64,000 bases of DNA from Steroidobacteraceae bacterium (GCA_019187185.1 JABAQU010000001.1:248001-312000); one strand, 5' to 3'; counted from the stretch's first letter, positions 46,167-56,997 are shown. Notes: generated by a model not told the origin, from the letters alone. Numbers and translations are program-made.

Positions 46167-46933
46167 CAGTGCCGGTCCGCGGCACCGAGCGTCAGTACCT
46201 CGACGCCGCTTTCAGTGACGAGCACTGTGTGCTCCCACTGCGCCGACAGCGAATGATCCTTCGTGACGACCGTCCAGCCGTCCTTCAGCACGGCGACGTG
46301 GCGCTTGCCGGCGTTGACCATCGGCTCGATCGTGAACGTCATTCCCGGCTCGAGCACGAGACCGGTGCCCGGGGTGCCGTAGTGCAGCACCTGCGGGTCT
46401 TCGTGGTACACGCGACCGATGCCGTGACCGCAGTATTCGCGCACGACCGAGAAATTCCGTTCCTCGACGTACGACTGGATCGCGTGACCGATGTCCCCGA
46501 GGCGCGCGCCGGGCCGCACCTGCCCGATGCCCTGCCACATCGCCTCGAAACAGGTCTGCGTGAGCCGCTGCGCCTGGATGCCGGGCTTGCCGACGTAGTA
46601 CATGCGGCTGGTGTCGCCGTGAAAGCCGTCGCGGATCACCGTGACATCGATGTTGACGATGTCGCCCGCCTTCAGCAGCTTGTCGTTCGGGATGCCGTGG
46701 CAGACGACATGGTTCACGGACGTGCAGATCGTCTTCGGGAAGCCGCGGTAATTCAGGTTCGCCGGCACGGTGCGCTGCACGTCGACGATGAACGTGTGGC
46801 AGATCCGGTCGAGTTCGCCGGTGGTGATGCCGGGCTGCACGTGCTCCGCGATCATGTCGAGGACATCGCCGGCGAGGCGGCCGGCCGTGCGCATTTTCTC
46901 CTGTTCTTCCGGGGTCTTGATCGATACGGGCAT
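46166..46933 (-). CDS. map: Methionine aminopeptidase, type I
   Basis: The 255-residue enzyme removes N-terminal methionine. Metal ligands are visible in VNIDVTVIRDGFHGDTSRM, the histidine in YCGHGIGRVYHEDPQVLHYG, and glutamates in FTIEPM and SAQWEHTVLVTESG. ATG 46933 gives the E. coli length. It is divergent from rpsB, the usual arrangement, with 184 bp between. Confidence 0.95.
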   Translation of the reverse strand: MPVSIKTPEEQEKMRTAGRLAGDVLDMIAEHVQPGITTGELDRICHTFIVDVQRTVPANLNYRGFPKTICTSVNHVVCHGIPNDKLLKAGDIVNIDVTVIRDGFHGDTSRMYYVGKPGIQAQRLTQTCFEAMWQGIGQVRPGARLGDIGHAIQSYVEERNFSVVREYCGHGIGRVYHEDPQVLHYGTPGTGLVLEPGMTFTIEPMVNAGKRHVAVLKDGWTVVTKDHSLSAQWEHTVLVTESGVEVLTLGAADRH

Positions 46934-46959
46934 CAGCGGGGCAGGATTGGTGTAAGGCG

Positions 46960-46988
46960 TTGTTTTCGCGAGAAACACATGGTATAAA
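46960..46988 (+). promoter_or_regulatory. Sigma70 promoter of rpsB-tsf
   Basis: TTGTTT (46960-46965) and TATAAA (46983-46988) are separated by exactly 17 bp. The transcript would start near 46995, leaving an rpsB leader of about 123 bases. Confidence 0.7.
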
Positions 46989-47038
46989 GCGCGGCCTTTT
47001 TTGGCAACGCAATCCACACGCGCAACCATTTCACTTCC

Positions 47039-47103
47039 GGTTGGGTGTTCCCGCAGGCATGTTCCCGCGGGGATGGCCGGAAGGGCGGCGCGGAGGCCCA
47101 ACC
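47039..47103 (+). promoter_or_regulatory. Structured rpsB leader, probable S2 autoregulatory element
   Basis: GGTTGGG (47039-47045) can pair with CCCAACC (47097-47103), closing a ~50-base domain rich in GC that contains two TTCCCGC segments and complementary G-rich runs. It ends just before the AGGAG of rpsB. In E. coli and other gammaproteobacteria the rpsB leader is folded and bound by S2 to repress rpsB-tsf. The match here is by position and pairing, not by a verified consensus. Confidence 0.5.
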
Positions 47104-47117
47104 CGACAGGAGTATGT

Positions 47118-48164
47118 ATGTCCGGCGTGTCCATGAGACAGATGCTGGAAGCGGGCGTCCATTTCGGACACCAGACCCGCTTCTGGAACCCGAAGATGGC
47201 TCCCTTCATCTTCGGCGAGCGCAACCGTATCCACATCATCAACCTCGAGAAGACGCAGCCTCTCTACCAGGAAGCGGCGAACTTCGTGAAGGGCGTCGTC
47301 GCCGACGGCGGCACGGTGCTGTTCGTCGGCACCAAGCGCTCGGCGCGCGACGCGGTGCAGGCGGAAGCCGCGCGCTGCACGATGCCGTACGTCAACCAGC
47401 GCTGGCTCGGCGGCATGCTCACCAACTTCAAGACGATCCGCCAGTCGATCAAGCGGCTCGCCGACCTGAATGAAATGCGCGAGAGCGGCCTGCTCGACAA
47501 GCGCGGCAAGAAGGAAGCGACGCAGCTGCGGCGCGAGATGGACAAGCTCGAACGCAGCCTCGGCGGCATCAAGGACATGGAATCGCTGCCCGACGCACTG
47601 TTCGTAATCGACGTCGGTCACGAGAACATCGCGATCCACGAGGCGAGGAAGCTCGGCATTCCGGTCGTCGCGATCGTCGACACGAACTGCTCGCCCGACG
47701 GCATCGACTTCGTGGTGCCGGGCAACGACGACGCGATGCGCGCAATCCAGTTGTATGCGAGCGGCATCGCGGATGCCGTTCTCGAAGGCAAGGCCTCGGT
47801 GCCTCAGGTCGCGGTCGGCGAGGACGAATTCGTCGAACTCGATGCCGAAGGCAATCCGAAGAAGAAATCCGGCCGCGGCCGCAGACCGACCGCCGCCGCG
47901 GTGCGTCACCGCAAGGCGCCTCCGGCCCGGCGTCGTCCGGCGGCGACGCCATCTGCCGTCGGCGCGGCACCTGCCGCCGGTTCGGCGCAGGTCCCGGCTG
48001 CCGGCGAGGCGAGCGAGCAGGCCATCGACGCGGTCATCGGCGAGGCCGAGGCGCTGGAGGACGTGGTGGTCGGCCAGGACGACGGCGAACGCAGCGTGAG
48101 TGGCTCGGCCACGCGCCGCCGCGCGCCTGCCGGCGGAGCGCGCCGTCCCGGCGCGAAGGCCTGA
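47118..48164 (+). CDS. rpsB: 30S ribosomal protein S2 with long C-terminal extension
   Basis: The first ~240 residues are standard S2: [63 protein letters not shown] and [20 protein letters not shown]. The protein is 348 residues against 241 in E. coli. The extra ~100 residues form a low-complexity Ala/Arg/Pro tail ([20 protein letters not shown]) with an acidic patch, then a basic end. ATG 47118 is chosen over an out-of-frame ATG at 47114; ACAGGAG lies upstream. The reading frame runs cleanly to 2 bp before tsf. Confidence 0.95.
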   Translation: MSGVSMRQMLEAGVHFGHQTRFWNPKMAPFIFGERNRIHIINLEKTQPLYQEAANFVKGVVADGGTVLFVGTKRSARDAVQAEAARCTMPYVNQRWLGGMLTNFKTIRQSIKRLADLNEMRESGLLDKRGKKEATQLRREMDKLERSLGGIKDMESLPDALFVIDVGHENIAIHEARKLGIPVVAIVDTNCSPDGIDFVVPGNDDAMRAIQLYASGIADAVLEGKASVPQVAVGEDEFVELDAEGNPKKKSGRGRRPTAAAVRHRKAPPARRRPAATPSAVGAAPAAGSAQVPAAGEASEQAIDAVIGEAEALEDVVVGQDDGERSVSGSATRRRAPAGGARRPGAKA

Positions 48165-48166
48165 TC

Positions 48167-49072
48167 ATGAGCGTTACTGCAGAAACGGTCAGGCAGCTGC
48201 GCGAGCGCACCGGCGCCGGCATGATGGAGTGCAAGCGCGCGCTCGTCGAGACGGGCGGCGATCTCGACGCCGCCGCCGAACTGATGCGCAAGCAGGGTCT
48301 CGCGAAGGCCGACAAGAAGGCCGCGCGGGTCGCGGCCGAGGGCGTGATCGTGGTCGAGAAGTCGGCCGACGGCCACGCGGCCGCGATGGTCGAGGTGAAC
48401 TGCGAGACCGATTTCGTCGCGCGCGAGCAGGATTTCCGGGGCTTCGCCGCGGACGTCGCGCGCGCCGCGCTCGCTGCGCGCACGAGTTCGCTCGAAGCGC
48501 TGCTTGCGGCGACACTGCCGTCCGGCGAGAGCGTCGACGAGCGCCGTCGGGCGCTGATCGCCAAGATCGGCGAGAACATCTCGGTGCGCCGGGTCGTCTT
48601 CGTCCAGGGGCAAGGCCCCCTCGGCGCGTATGTCCACGGCACGCGCATCGGTTCGCTCGTTGCCCTCGAGGCCGGCGACGCCGAACTCGCGCGCGACCTC
48701 GCGATGCATGTCGCGGCGAGCAATCCGAAGTACCTGTCGGCCGCGCAGGTGCCGGCGGACGAAGTGGCGAAGGAGCGCGAGATCCTCACCGAACAGGCGA
48801 AGGCCGACCCGAAGAACCAGGGCAAGCCCGACAACATTCTCGCGCAGATCGTCGAGGGCAAGGTCAGGAAGGCGCTCTCGGAGATCACGCTCCACGGGCA
48901 GCCGTTCGTGCGCGACGACAAGGTCACCGTCGAGAAGCTGCTCGCGGGTGCCAAGGCCCGGGTCGCCTCGTTCGAGCGCTTCGAAGTGGGCGCCGGCATC
49001 GAGAAGAGGCAGGACGACTTCGTCGCCGAGGTCATGGCCCAGGTGAAGGGCGCCGCGGGCGGCAAGCACTGA
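48167..49072 (+). CDS. tsf: Elongation factor Ts
   Basis: The 301-residue guanine-nucleotide exchange factor for EF-Tu starts with [19 protein letters not shown] and contains the second signature [11 protein letters not shown]. Length is close to the E. coli 283. It is cotranscribed with rpsB, 2 bp downstream, and is followed by a rho-independent terminator. Confidence 0.96.
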   Translation: MSVTAETVRQLRERTGAGMMECKRALVETGGDLDAAAELMRKQGLAKADKKAARVAAEGVIVVEKSADGHAAAMVEVNCETDFVAREQDFRGFAADVARAALAARTSSLEALLAATLPSGESVDERRRALIAKIGENISVRRVVFVQGQGPLGAYVHGTRIGSLVALEAGDAELARDLAMHVAASNPKYLSAAQVPADEVAKEREILTEQAKADPKNQGKPDNILAQIVEGKVRKALSEITLHGQPFVRDDKVTVEKLLAGAKARVASFERFEVGAGIEKRQDDFVAEVMAQVKGAAGGKH

Positions 49073-49090
49073 CGGGCGAGGCCCGACGAG

Positions 49091-49118
49091 AAAACCCCGC
49101 CGCAAGCGGGGTTTCTTT
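49091..49118 (+). terminator. Rho-independent terminator after tsf
   Basis: AAACCCCGC (49092-49100) pairs with GCGGGGTTT (49106-49114) around a five-base CGCAA loop, followed by CTTTC. It begins 19 bp after the tsf stop and separates rpsB-tsf from pyrH-frr. Confidence 0.85.
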
Positions 49119-49130
49119 CATGGGGAAGCA

Positions 49131-49868
49131 ATGCAAGTGACCACAGCCAGCCACACAGCGCGCTACGCACGCATCCTCGTCAAGCTCTCGGGAGAGGCGC
49201 TGCTCGGCAGCGCGGATTACGGCATCGACCCGGTGGTGCTGAAGCGCATCGCGCTCGAGATCAAGGACGTCGCAGGCCTCGGCGTGCAGGTGGCGGTGGT
49301 GATCGGCGGCGGCAACATCTTCCGCGGCGCGGGACTCGCACGCTCCGGCATGGACCGAGTGACGGCCGACCAGATGGGCATGCTCGCGACGGTGATGAAC
49401 GCCCTCGCGATGCAGGACGCGCTGGAGGGCGTCGGCATGCACGCACGCGTGCAGAGCGCCATCCGCATCAACGAGGTCTGCGAGGACTTCATCCGCCGTC
49501 GCGCCGTGCGCCACCTCGAAAAGGGGCGCATCGTGATCTTCGCGGGCGGCACCGGCAATCCGTTCTTCACGACGGACACCGCCGCGTCGCTGCGCGCGAT
49601 CGAGATCGAGGCCGACGTGCTGCTGAAGGCGACCAAGGTGAACGGCATCTACTCGGCGGACCCCGTCACCCATCCGGGTGCCCAGCGCTACGCGCGCCTC
49701 ACGTTCGATCGCGTGCTGGCGGAGCGGCTGAACGTGATGGACGCGACGGCGATCGTGATGTGCCGCGACAACGGCTTGCCTTTGCAGGTGTTCAATCTCA
49801 ACAATGCCGGTGACCTGATGCGCATCGTGCGCGGCGAGGACGTCGGCACGGTGGTCACGAACGACTGA
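49131..49868 (+). CDS. pyrH: UMP kinase
   Basis: The 245-residue amino-acid-kinase-fold enzyme phosphorylates UMP to UDP. Motifs are [56 protein letters not shown] and [21 protein letters not shown] site precedes ATG 49131. It starts a second transcription unit after the tsf terminator; no clear promoter fits in the 16 bp between them, so the promoter may lie inside tsf or read-through may occur. Confidence 0.96.
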   Translation: MQVTTASHTARYARILVKLSGEALLGSADYGIDPVVLKRIALEIKDVAGLGVQVAVVIGGGNIFRGAGLARSGMDRVTADQMGMLATVMNALAMQDALEGVGMHARVQSAIRINEVCEDFIRRRAVRHLEKGRIVIFAGGTGNPFFTTDTAASLRAIEIEADVLLKATKVNGIYSADPVTHPGAQRYARLTFDRVLAERLNVMDATAIVMCRDNGLPLQVFNLNNAGDLMRIVRGEDVGTVVTND

Positions 49869-49881
49869 CACGGGAGCGGAC

Positions 49882-50439
49882 ATGCTCGACGACCTGAAGA
49901 AAGATGCCGCGGCACGCATGGCGAAATGCGTCCAGACCTTCCAGGCGGACGTCAAGAAGCTGCGCACGGGCCGTGCCCACCCGAGCCTCGTCGAACACCT
50001 GAAGGTCGACTATTACGGCACGGACGTGCCGCTGTCGCAGGTGTCGAACATCACGATCGAGGATGCGAGGACGATCGCCATCACGCCCTGGGAGAAGACC
50101 ATGGTGCAGGTGATCGAAAAGGCGATCCACAAGTCGGACCTCGGACTCACGCCGATGACGGCGGGCGCGGTGATCCGCGTGCCGCTGCCGCCGCTGACCG
50201 AGGAGCGGCGCCGCGACATCACGAAAGTGGTGCGTCAGGATGCCGAGAACGCGCGCGTCGCCGTGCGCAACGTGCGTCGCGACGTGCTGGCGGACTCGAA
50301 GGAACTGCTGAAGGAGAAGCTGATCACGCAGGACGACGAGAAGCGCATCGAGGCGGAGATCCAGAAGCTCACCGACAAGCACGTCGCGGACATCGACCAG
50401 CAGCTCGCCGCCAAAGAAAAAGAAATCATGCAGGTCTAG
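49882..50439 (+). CDS. frr: Ribosome recycling factor
   Basis: The 185-residue protein has the RRF signature KLRTGRAHPSLVEHLKVDYYG and the closing helix SKELLKEKLITQDDEKRIE. It splits post-termination ribosomes with EF-G. Length is identical to E. coli RRF. It lies 13 bp after pyrH. Confidence 0.96.
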   Translation: MLDDLKKDAAARMAKCVQTFQADVKKLRTGRAHPSLVEHLKVDYYGTDVPLSQVSNITIEDARTIAITPWEKTMVQVIEKAIHKSDLGLTPMTAGAVIRVPLPPLTEERRRDITKVVRQDAENARVAVRNVRRDVLADSKELLKEKLITQDDEKRIEAEIQKLTDKHVADIDQQLAAKEKEIMQV

Positions 50440-50442
50440 CGC

Positions 50443-51174
50443 GTGGGCGCGATCCTGCCACGTCACGTCGCGATCATCATGGACGGCAATGGCCGCTGGG
50501 CCGAGCGGCGCGGGCTCGCGCGCCATGCCGGCCATCGCGAGGGCGTGCCCGTCGTGCGCCTGTGCGTCGAGGAGTGCGTGCGGCGCGGCATCGGGGCGCT
50601 GACACTGTTCGCGTTCAGCAGCGAGAACTGGCGCCGGCCCGAGGTGGAAGTGGCGAACCTGATGACCCTGTTCTTCGACGCGCTCGAGAGGGAGGTCGCC
50701 GAGCTCGATGCGAACGGCGTGCGCCTGCGCGTCATCGGCGATCGTCATGCGCTCAGCGTGCGGTTGCAGGCGCGGGTCGCGGAGGCGGAGCGGCGCACCG
50801 CGGGCAATACGCGGCTCGACCTGCAGATTGCGGTCAGTTACGGCGGGCGCTGGGACATCGTGCAGGCGGCCCGCAAACTCGCGGCGGAAGTCGCGACGGG
50901 TTCGCTGCGTGCGGCAGACATCGACGAAGCGCGCTTCGGCGGCGCGCTCGCGCTCGCCGACCTGCCGGATCCGGACCTGTTCATCCGCACGGGCGGCGAG
51001 CGGCGCATCAGCAATTTCCTGCTGTGGAACCTCGCGTACACCGAGCTGTGGTTCACCGACACACTGTGGCCCGACTTCGATGTGGCTGCATTCGAGTCCG
51101 CGCTCGAGGCCTTTGCGCTGCGCGAGCGGCGCTTCGGTCTCGCGGCGGCGCCAGGCGAGCGCGATCGTGCTTAG
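50443..51174 (+). CDS. uppS: Undecaprenyl diphosphate synthase
   Basis: The 243-residue cis-prenyltransferase makes the C55 lipid carrier for peptidoglycan and surface polysaccharide. Motifs are IIMDGNGRWAERRGLARHAGH, LFAFSSENWRRP and DLFIRTGGERRISNFLLWN. The GTG start is 3 bp after frr; its stop lies inside the start of cdsA. Confidence 0.95.
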   Translation: MGAILPRHVAIIMDGNGRWAERRGLARHAGHREGVPVVRLCVEECVRRGIGALTLFAFSSENWRRPEVEVANLMTLFFDALEREVAELDANGVRLRVIGDRHALSVRLQARVAEAERRTAGNTRLDLQIAVSYGGRWDIVQAARKLAAEVATGSLRAADIDEARFGGALALADLPDPDLFIRTGGERRISNFLLWNLAYTELWFTDTLWPDFDVAAFESALEAFALRERRFGLAAAPGERDRA

Positions 51175-51976
51175 ACAGCGTGTCGTGACGGCACTCGCGC
51201 TCGGCGCCTTCATCATCGTCGTGCTCTTCCTGCTGCCCGCGTGGGCGGCGGTTGCCGTGATCACGGCCGCGATCCTCGCGGGCGCGTGGGAATGGTCGGC
51301 CTTCATCGGATCGGGCGGGCGGGTGTCGACGATCGCGCGACTCGCGTTCGTTGCCGTCGTGATCGCGCTCATCGCGGCGCTCGCGTTGCCGGCTGCGCCG
51401 CCGCTCCCCGGCCGCAGCGTGCTCGCGATCGCGATCGCCTGGTGGGTCGTGGCGCTCGGCTGGATCACGCTCGCGCCGGCCGTGGCGCCGCGCCCGACCG
51501 GCGCGATCGCGGGGTTCCTGACGCTCGTGCCGGCCTGGTATGCGCTCGTGCACCTGCGCACCGACGTCGCCGCGGGCGCGCAGTGGGTGCTATTCCTGCT
51601 GATCCTCGTGACGGCGACGGATTCCGGCGCGTATTTCACGGGGCGGCGATTCGGGCGCGTCAAGCTCGCGCCACGCGTATCGCCGGGCAAGACCTGGGAG
51701 GGCGTCATCGGTGGCTTCGTGGCCGGATGCGTCGCCGCGATCGCCGGCGCCGCGTGGTTCGGCCTGCCTCCCGGGCCCTTCGTGATGCTGGCGGCGACGG
51801 TGATCGTCTTTTCGATCGTCGGCGATCTGCTCGAGAGCCAGATGAAGCGCAGCGCCGGAGTGAAGGACAGCGGCACGCTGTTTCCGGGCCACGGGGGCAT
51901 GCTCGACCGGATCGACAGCCTGACCGCGGCCGCGCCCGTCCTGCTTGCAGGCCTCAACGTCCTCGGGCTCGCATGA
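51167..51976 (+). CDS. cdsA: Phosphatidate cytidylyltransferase
   Basis: The 269-residue membrane enzyme makes CDP-diacylglycerol from phosphatidate and CTP. It has about seven hydrophobic helices, [13 protein letters not shown] and the C-terminal signature [21 protein letters not shown] 51167 is chosen because [14 protein letters not shown] is the usual family start and it overlaps uppS by 8 bp. Confidence 0.94.
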   Translation: MLRQRVVTALALGAFIIVVLFLLPAWAAVAVITAAILAGAWEWSAFIGSGGRVSTIARLAFVAVVIALIAALALPAAPPLPGRSVLAIAIAWWVVALGWITLAPAVAPRPTGAIAGFLTLVPAWYALVHLRTDVAAGAQWVLFLLILVTATDSGAYFTGRRFGRVKLAPRVSPGKTWEGVIGGFVAGCVAAIAGAAWFGLPPGPFVMLAATVIVFSIVGDLLESQMKRSAGVKDSGTLFPGHGGMLDRIDSLTAAAPVLLAGLNVLGLA

Positions 51977-51986
51977 GGAGGCTCAC

Positions 51987-53147
51987 GTGAAGGGGCTCGC
52001 GATCCTCGGCGCGACCGGGTCGGTCGGCGCGAGCACGCTCGATGTCGTTGCGCGCCATCCCGATCGCTTCCGCGTCGTGGCGCTCGGCGCGCAGCGGAGT
52101 ATCGGGCGGCTGCGCGAGCTGGTGGTGCGTTTCGAGCCCGACGTCGTGGCATTGGCGGATCCGGGGCCCGCGCAGGAACTTGCCGCCGACCTCGCGCGCG
52201 CAGGCGCCCGGACCCGTGTGCTCGCCGGCGCGGATGCGCTGACCGCGATCGCGACGCTGCCGGAGGTCGACTTCGTGATGGCCGCGATCGTCGGGGCCGC
52301 GGGACTGCCCTCGACACTCGCCGCCGCGCGGGCGGGCAAGCGCGTCATGCTCGCGAACAAGGAATCGCTCGTCATGGCCGGCCCGCTGCTGATGCAGGCC
52401 GTGCACGAGGGCGGGGCGACGCTCATACCGATCGACAGCGAGCACAACGCGATCTTCCAGTGCCTGCCGCGCGCCGCGGGTGCGTGTGCGGGCGTGCGTC
52501 GGGTCGTGCTCACGGCGTCGGGCGGCCCGTTTCGCAACCGTCCACGCGAGACGCTCGCCGCGGTCACGCCGGAGGAAGCCTGTGCGCACCCTGTCTGGTC
52601 GATGGGGCCCAAGATCTCGGTCGATTCCGCCACCCTGATGAACAAGGGGCTCGAGTTCATCGAGGCCTGCCTGCTGTTCGGACTGCGCCCTGACCAGGTC
52701 GACGTCGTGCTGCACCCGCAGAGCATCGTGCACTCGCTCGTCGAATACGCGGACGGTTCGCTGCTCGCCCAGCTCGGGGCGCCCGACATGCGCACGCCGA
52801 TCGCCTGCGCACTCGCGTGGCCGGAGAGGATCGCCTCCGGTGTAGAATTCCTCGACCTCGTGAAGGTGGCGAGGCTCGAGTTCGGTGCGCCCGATCTCGA
52901 ACGATTCCCGTGCCTCGCGCTCGGGCAGGCGGCGGCGCGGGCCGGCGGGCTGGTGCCGGCCGCGGTCAACGCGGCCAACGAGGTCGCGGTCGAGGGCTTC
53001 CTCGCCGGACGACTGAACTTTACCGGCATAGCCAAGGTCATTGAATCGGTCATGACGAGAGGGGCAAGGGGGCCGATCGGCTCAATCGACGACGTGCTGC
53101 GCGCCGACCGCGAAGCGCGGGCGCTCGCCCGTGAGGCATTGCCGTGA
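51987..53147 (+). CDS. dxr: 1-deoxy-D-xylulose 5-phosphate reductoisomerase
   Basis: The 386-residue NADPH enzyme makes methylerythritol phosphate, the first committed intermediate of the MEP isoprenoid pathway. Motifs are [39 protein letters not shown] and [23 protein letters not shown] 51987 follows an AGGAGG five bases upstream. It feeds isoprenoids to UppS in the same operon. Confidence 0.95.
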   Translation: MKGLAILGATGSVGASTLDVVARHPDRFRVVALGAQRSIGRLRELVVRFEPDVVALADPGPAQELAADLARAGARTRVLAGADALTAIATLPEVDFVMAAIVGAAGLPSTLAAARAGKRVMLANKESLVMAGPLLMQAVHEGGATLIPIDSEHNAIFQCLPRAAGACAGVRRVVLTASGGPFRNRPRETLAAVTPEEACAHPVWSMGPKISVDSATLMNKGLEFIEACLLFGLRPDQVDVVLHPQSIVHSLVEYADGSLLAQLGAPDMRTPIACALAWPERIASGVEFLDLVKVARLEFGAPDLERFPCLALGQAAARAGGLVPAAVNAANEVAVEGFLAGRLNFTGIAKVIESVMTRGARGPIGSIDDVLRADREARALAREALP

Positions 53148-54523
53148 GTGCGCTCTGGTACGGCAAGCTGCTGTGGTTTCTCGTCGCGGTGAGCCTGCTG
53201 GTCACCGTGCACGAGTTCGGTCACTACTGGGTCGCTCGCCGGCTCGGCTTCAGGGTGCTGCGGTTCTCGGTCGGCTTCGGCCGCCCGCTGCTGAAGCGGG
53301 TCTGGGGTGCCGATCGCACCGAATACGTGCTCGCCGCCATCCCGCTCGGCGGCTATGTGAAGCTCCTCGATGAACGCGAAGGCAATGTCGCACCGGCCGA
53401 GGCGCACCGTTCGTTCACGCGGCGTCCGGTCTGGCAGCGCATCCTCGTGCTGCTCGCCGGCCCTGCCTTCAATGTCGGCTTCGCCATCCTCCTGCTGTGG
53501 GGCCTCCTGTGGGCATCGGGCATCACCGAAGTGCGCGCGGTCGTCGGCGACGTCAAGGCGGGCTCGCCCGCCGCAGCGGCTGGCATCGCGCACGGCGACG
53601 AGATCGTCGCGATCGATGGCCGGCCGGTTTCGGGCCAACGGGACGTGCTCTTCGGGTTGCTCGACGACCTGAGCGGCAGCGGGCGTGCCGGGCTCACGCT
53701 GCGCGATGCGCAGGGGGCGACGCGCACCACGGCGCTGGTCGTTGCCGACGCGGATGCACGGCGACGCCTGACCGAGCCGGAGCTGCTGTTCGACGGCATC
53801 GGGTTCCAGTTCTGGCAGCCGGTGATCCCGGCGGTCGTCGGTACCGTGACGCCGGGCGGGCCCGCGGACACGGCCGGCCTGCGTACGGGCGACGAAATCG
53901 TCTCGATCGACGGCGATCCCATCCCTGATTTCCGCGCGCTGGTCGCGCGCATTTCGTCCTCGCCGGGTGCGAGTGTCGCCGTAACGTATCGCCGCAACGG
54001 AGCCACGGCGAGCGTGCGCCTGACCATCGGCACCGAGCAGGTCGACGGCCGGGCGGTCGGGCGCATCCAGGTGACGCCGGCTGCGCGTGTCGGGTATCCC
54101 GACAGCATGCTGCACCACACCGACCTGTCGATGTTCGGCGCGCTCGGCCAGGCCACCCTCGAGGCGTGGGACATGACGGTGCTGCAGGCGCGCCTTTTCG
54201 CGCGCATGCTCGCCGGGCAGGTGTCGCTGAAGAATCTTTCGGGCCCGCTGTCGATCGCGGAATATGCCGGCGAATCGGCCGCGGCCGGTTTCAGCGCATT
54301 CGTCGGCTTTCTCGTGCTGATCAGCCTGTCGCTCGGTTTCCTGAACCTGCTGCCGATCCCGATCCTCGACGGCGGCCAGATCGTTTTCCAGTTGATCGAA
54401 GCGGCCAAGGGCAGCCCGCTGTCCGAGCGCGCCCAGGCGTTCGGGCAGCAGCTCGGCATACTGCTGCTGCTCGTGCTGATGGGCGTTGCGCTGTTCAACG
54501 ACTTCGCGCGGCAGTTCGGTTGA
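53144..54523 (+). CDS. rseP: Site-2 intramembrane protease RseP
   Basis: The 459-residue zinc metalloprotease has HEFGH at residues 23-27 in the first membrane helix, two central PDZ domains (segments around [16 protein letters not shown] and [16 protein letters not shown]), and the second zinc motif [11 protein letters not shown] near the C-terminus. It cuts RseA to release sigma E in the envelope stress response. GTG 53144 overlaps the dxr stop. Confidence 0.94.
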   Translation: MSALWYGKLLWFLVAVSLLVTVHEFGHYWVARRLGFRVLRFSVGFGRPLLKRVWGADRTEYVLAAIPLGGYVKLLDEREGNVAPAEAHRSFTRRPVWQRILVLLAGPAFNVGFAILLLWGLLWASGITEVRAVVGDVKAGSPAAAAGIAHGDEIVAIDGRPVSGQRDVLFGLLDDLSGSGRAGLTLRDAQGATRTTALVVADADARRRLTEPELLFDGIGFQFWQPVIPAVVGTVTPGGPADTAGLRTGDEIVSIDGDPIPDFRALVARISSSPGASVAVTYRRNGATASVRLTIGTEQVDGRAVGRIQVTPAARVGYPDSMLHHTDLSMFGALGQATLEAWDMTVLQARLFARMLAGQVSLKNLSGPLSIAEYAGESAAAGFSAFVGFLVLISLSLGFLNLLPIPILDGGQIVFQLIEAAKGSPLSERAQAFGQQLGILLLLVLMGVALFNDFARQFG

Positions 54524-54554
54524 CGCTCCCCGACAAGAAACATGGTGGTCCCGC

Positions 54555-56969
54555 ATGAAGCGTAGCGTCGCGCTCGTCCTCTTCGCGCTTGCCCTGCAGT
54601 CGCGCCTCGCGCTCGCCCAGTCGGACGACGCATCGTTCACGGTCGGCGACATCCGGGTCGAGGGCCTGCAGCGCATCTCGGAGGGCACGGTCTACAACTA
54701 CCTGCCGGTCAACATCGGCGACCGTGTGGACCCGCAGCGCGTGCGCGAGGCGATCCGCGCGCTGTACGCCACCGGCTTCTTCCGCGACGTCGAGGTCCGC
54801 CGCGACGGCTCGACGCTCGTCGTCGTGGTGCTCGAACGGCCGTCGATCGAGAGTTTCGAGATCACCGGCAACAAGGACGTGAAGACCGAGGATCTCAACA
54901 AGTCGCTGCGCAACGTGGGCCTCGCGACGGGCAAGACCTTCGATCGTTCGGTGCTAGAGGACGTCAAGCAGTTCCTGACCGACCAGTACTTCAGCCGCGG
55001 CAAGTACGGCGTACGCATCGACACCAAGGTCGAAGACCAGCCGGGCAATCGCGTGAAGGTGAAGATCGACATCAAGGAAGGCAAGCGCGCGAAGATCCGT
55101 GCGATCAACATCGTCGGCAACACGGTGTATCGCGACAAGGCGCTGACCGAAGACTTCGAGCTGAAGACACCGAACTGGCTGTCCTGGTACAAGCAGGACG
55201 ACCGCTATTCGAAGGAGGCGCTGCAGGGTGACCTCGAGAAGCTGCGTTCCTATTACCAGGACCGCGGTTACGCGAACATGCAGATCGACTCGACGCAGGT
55301 CACGATCGCGCCCGAAAAGGACGACATGTTCATCACCGTGAACATCACCGAGGGCACGGTCTACAAGATCTCCGAGGTGAAGCTCGCGGGCAATTTCGTC
55401 GTGCCCGAAAGCGTGCTGAAGAAGTACCTGATCGTGCGTCCGGGGCAGACCTTCTCCCGCAAGTGGGTCACCTCGACGCAGGAACTGCTGCAGAACCGGC
55501 TCGGCGAAGAGGGCTACGCGTTCGCGAAGATCGACCCGGTGCCGACCGCCGACGAGGCGAAGAAGGAGATTTCACTCACCTTCTTCATCGATCCGGGCAA
55601 TCGCGTATACGTGCGCCACATCAGGTTCGAGGGCGTCGAGAAGACGAACGACGAGGTGCTGCGCCGCGAGATGCGCCAGCTCGAGGGCGGCTGGCTGTCG
55701 AACGCGCTGGTCGAACGCTCGAAGCAGCGCCTGCAGCGCCTGCCGTACATCGAGAAGGTCGAGTCCGAAACCACGCCGGTGCCTGGGGTGCCCGACATGG
55801 TGGACGTGACGTACACGATCAAGGAGGGGCCGTCCGCCCAGCTCGGCGGCGGCATCGGCTATTCCGAGACGCAGTCGTTCGTGCTGAACGCGAACTACGC
55901 CGACAGCAACTTCATGGGCCGCGGCGAGCGCGTCGCGATCGACCTGAACACCGGCCGGTACAGCAAGGTCTACGGCATCTCGTGGACCGATCCCTACCGG
56001 TCGATCGACGGCATCGCCCGTACGCTGTCGTTCACCTATCGCGACGTCACGCAGTTCGTGTCGGCGTCGTCGGACTTCTCGTCCGAGACATTGAGCGCCG
56101 GGGTCGACTATGGCTACCCGATCACCGAGTACCAGGCGGTGCGCTGGGGCGTATCGCTGCAGCGTTCGTCGCTGCTGACTTCCTCGATCGGCAGCGCCGA
56201 GCAAGCCACCGAGTGGGTGCGCAACAACGGCAATTCGCGCTCGACCCACATCGAGGACGACCCGTACTACGGCGACTACGACATCTACCGCACGAAGTTC
56301 GACACCGCCGAGCTGGTCGTCGGCTGGAGCTTCGATACGCGCAATCGCACGCTGTTCGCCGATCGCGGCATGCGCCACGCGGTGTCGCTCGCGTATACGG
56401 CGCCGGGCAGCGACGTCGAATACTACGTCGCGAACTACAGCTACCTGCAGTTCGTGCCGCTGTTCGGGCCGTTCACGCTCTCGCTCGACGCCGAGGTCGC
56501 CTACGGCATGGACATCGGCGACACGACGGCGCTGCCGCCGTACCGGCAGTTCTTCGCGGGCGGCCCGGAGACGGTGCGCGGGTACGAGTCGAGCCGCCTC
56601 GGCCCCAAGGACAATTTCGGCCGGCCGTTCGGCGGCAACCTGAAGGTGATCGGCCGCGCCGAACTCATCCTGCCGATGCCGGCCAAATTCCGCACGACCG
56701 CGCGGGCGAGCCTCTTCTACGACATCGGCAACGTGTTCCAGACGGGCAATCGCTACACGTTCCTGGGCCGGGACGGCGTGACACCGGTCGATTACAGCTT
56801 CAGTTATGATAAATTGAAGCATTCGGCGGGACTGTCGGTGAACTGGCTCGCGCCACTCGGGCTGTTCCGCTTCAGTTATGCCATCCCACTCAATGCCTAC
56901 AAGGGCGACAGCGTGCTCTTCCCGGACGACAAGGAATCGTTCCAGTTCTCGGTCGGCCAGGCGTTCTGA
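54555..56969 (+). CDS. bamA: Outer-membrane protein assembly factor BamA
   Basis: The 804-residue protein has a signal peptide ending at LALAQ (about residue 22), five POTRA domains (about 25-425, first FTVGDIRVEGLQRISEGTVYNYLP) and a C-terminal 16-strand barrel. The barrel contains GPETVRGYESSRLGP, where the conserved VRGF reads VRGY, and ends with FQFSVGQAF. It inserts barrel proteins into the outer membrane. ATG 54555 places the signal peptide correctly. Confidence 0.95.
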   Translation: MKRSVALVLFALALQSRLALAQSDDASFTVGDIRVEGLQRISEGTVYNYLPVNIGDRVDPQRVREAIRALYATGFFRDVEVRRDGSTLVVVVLERPSIESFEITGNKDVKTEDLNKSLRNVGLATGKTFDRSVLEDVKQFLTDQYFSRGKYGVRIDTKVEDQPGNRVKVKIDIKEGKRAKIRAINIVGNTVYRDKALTEDFELKTPNWLSWYKQDDRYSKEALQGDLEKLRSYYQDRGYANMQIDSTQVTIAPEKDDMFITVNITEGTVYKISEVKLAGNFVVPESVLKKYLIVRPGQTFSRKWVTSTQELLQNRLGEEGYAFAKIDPVPTADEAKKEISLTFFIDPGNRVYVRHIRFEGVEKTNDEVLRREMRQLEGGWLSNALVERSKQRLQRLPYIEKVESETTPVPGVPDMVDVTYTIKEGPSAQLGGGIGYSETQSFVLNANYADSNFMGRGERVAIDLNTGRYSKVYGISWTDPYRSIDGIARTLSFTYRDVTQFVSASSDFSSETLSAGVDYGYPITEYQAVRWGVSLQRSSLLTSSIGSAEQATEWVRNNGNSRSTHIEDDPYYGDYDIYRTKFDTAELVVGWSFDTRNRTLFADRGMRHAVSLAYTAPGSDVEYYVANYSYLQFVPLFGPFTLSLDAEVAYGMDIGDTTALPPYRQFFAGGPETVRGYESSRLGPKDNFGRPFGGNLKVIGRAELILPMPAKFRTTARASLFYDIGNVFQTGNRYTFLGRDGVTPVDYSFSYDKLKHSAGLSVNWLAPLGLFRFSYAIPLNAYKGDSVLFPDDKESFQFSVGQAF

Positions 56970-56997
56970 CGACAGCACATCCAGAGGAATCAACAGC

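Noticed and set aside
43254-46256. 1000-codon frame on the plus strand
   Set aside because: It is the shadow of glnD and the end of dapC. It has no recognisable motif and is dominated by Arg, Asp and His.
51983-54688. Long minus-strand frame across dxr and rseP
   Set aside because: It spans two well-identified genes on the other strand and shows only low-complexity composition.
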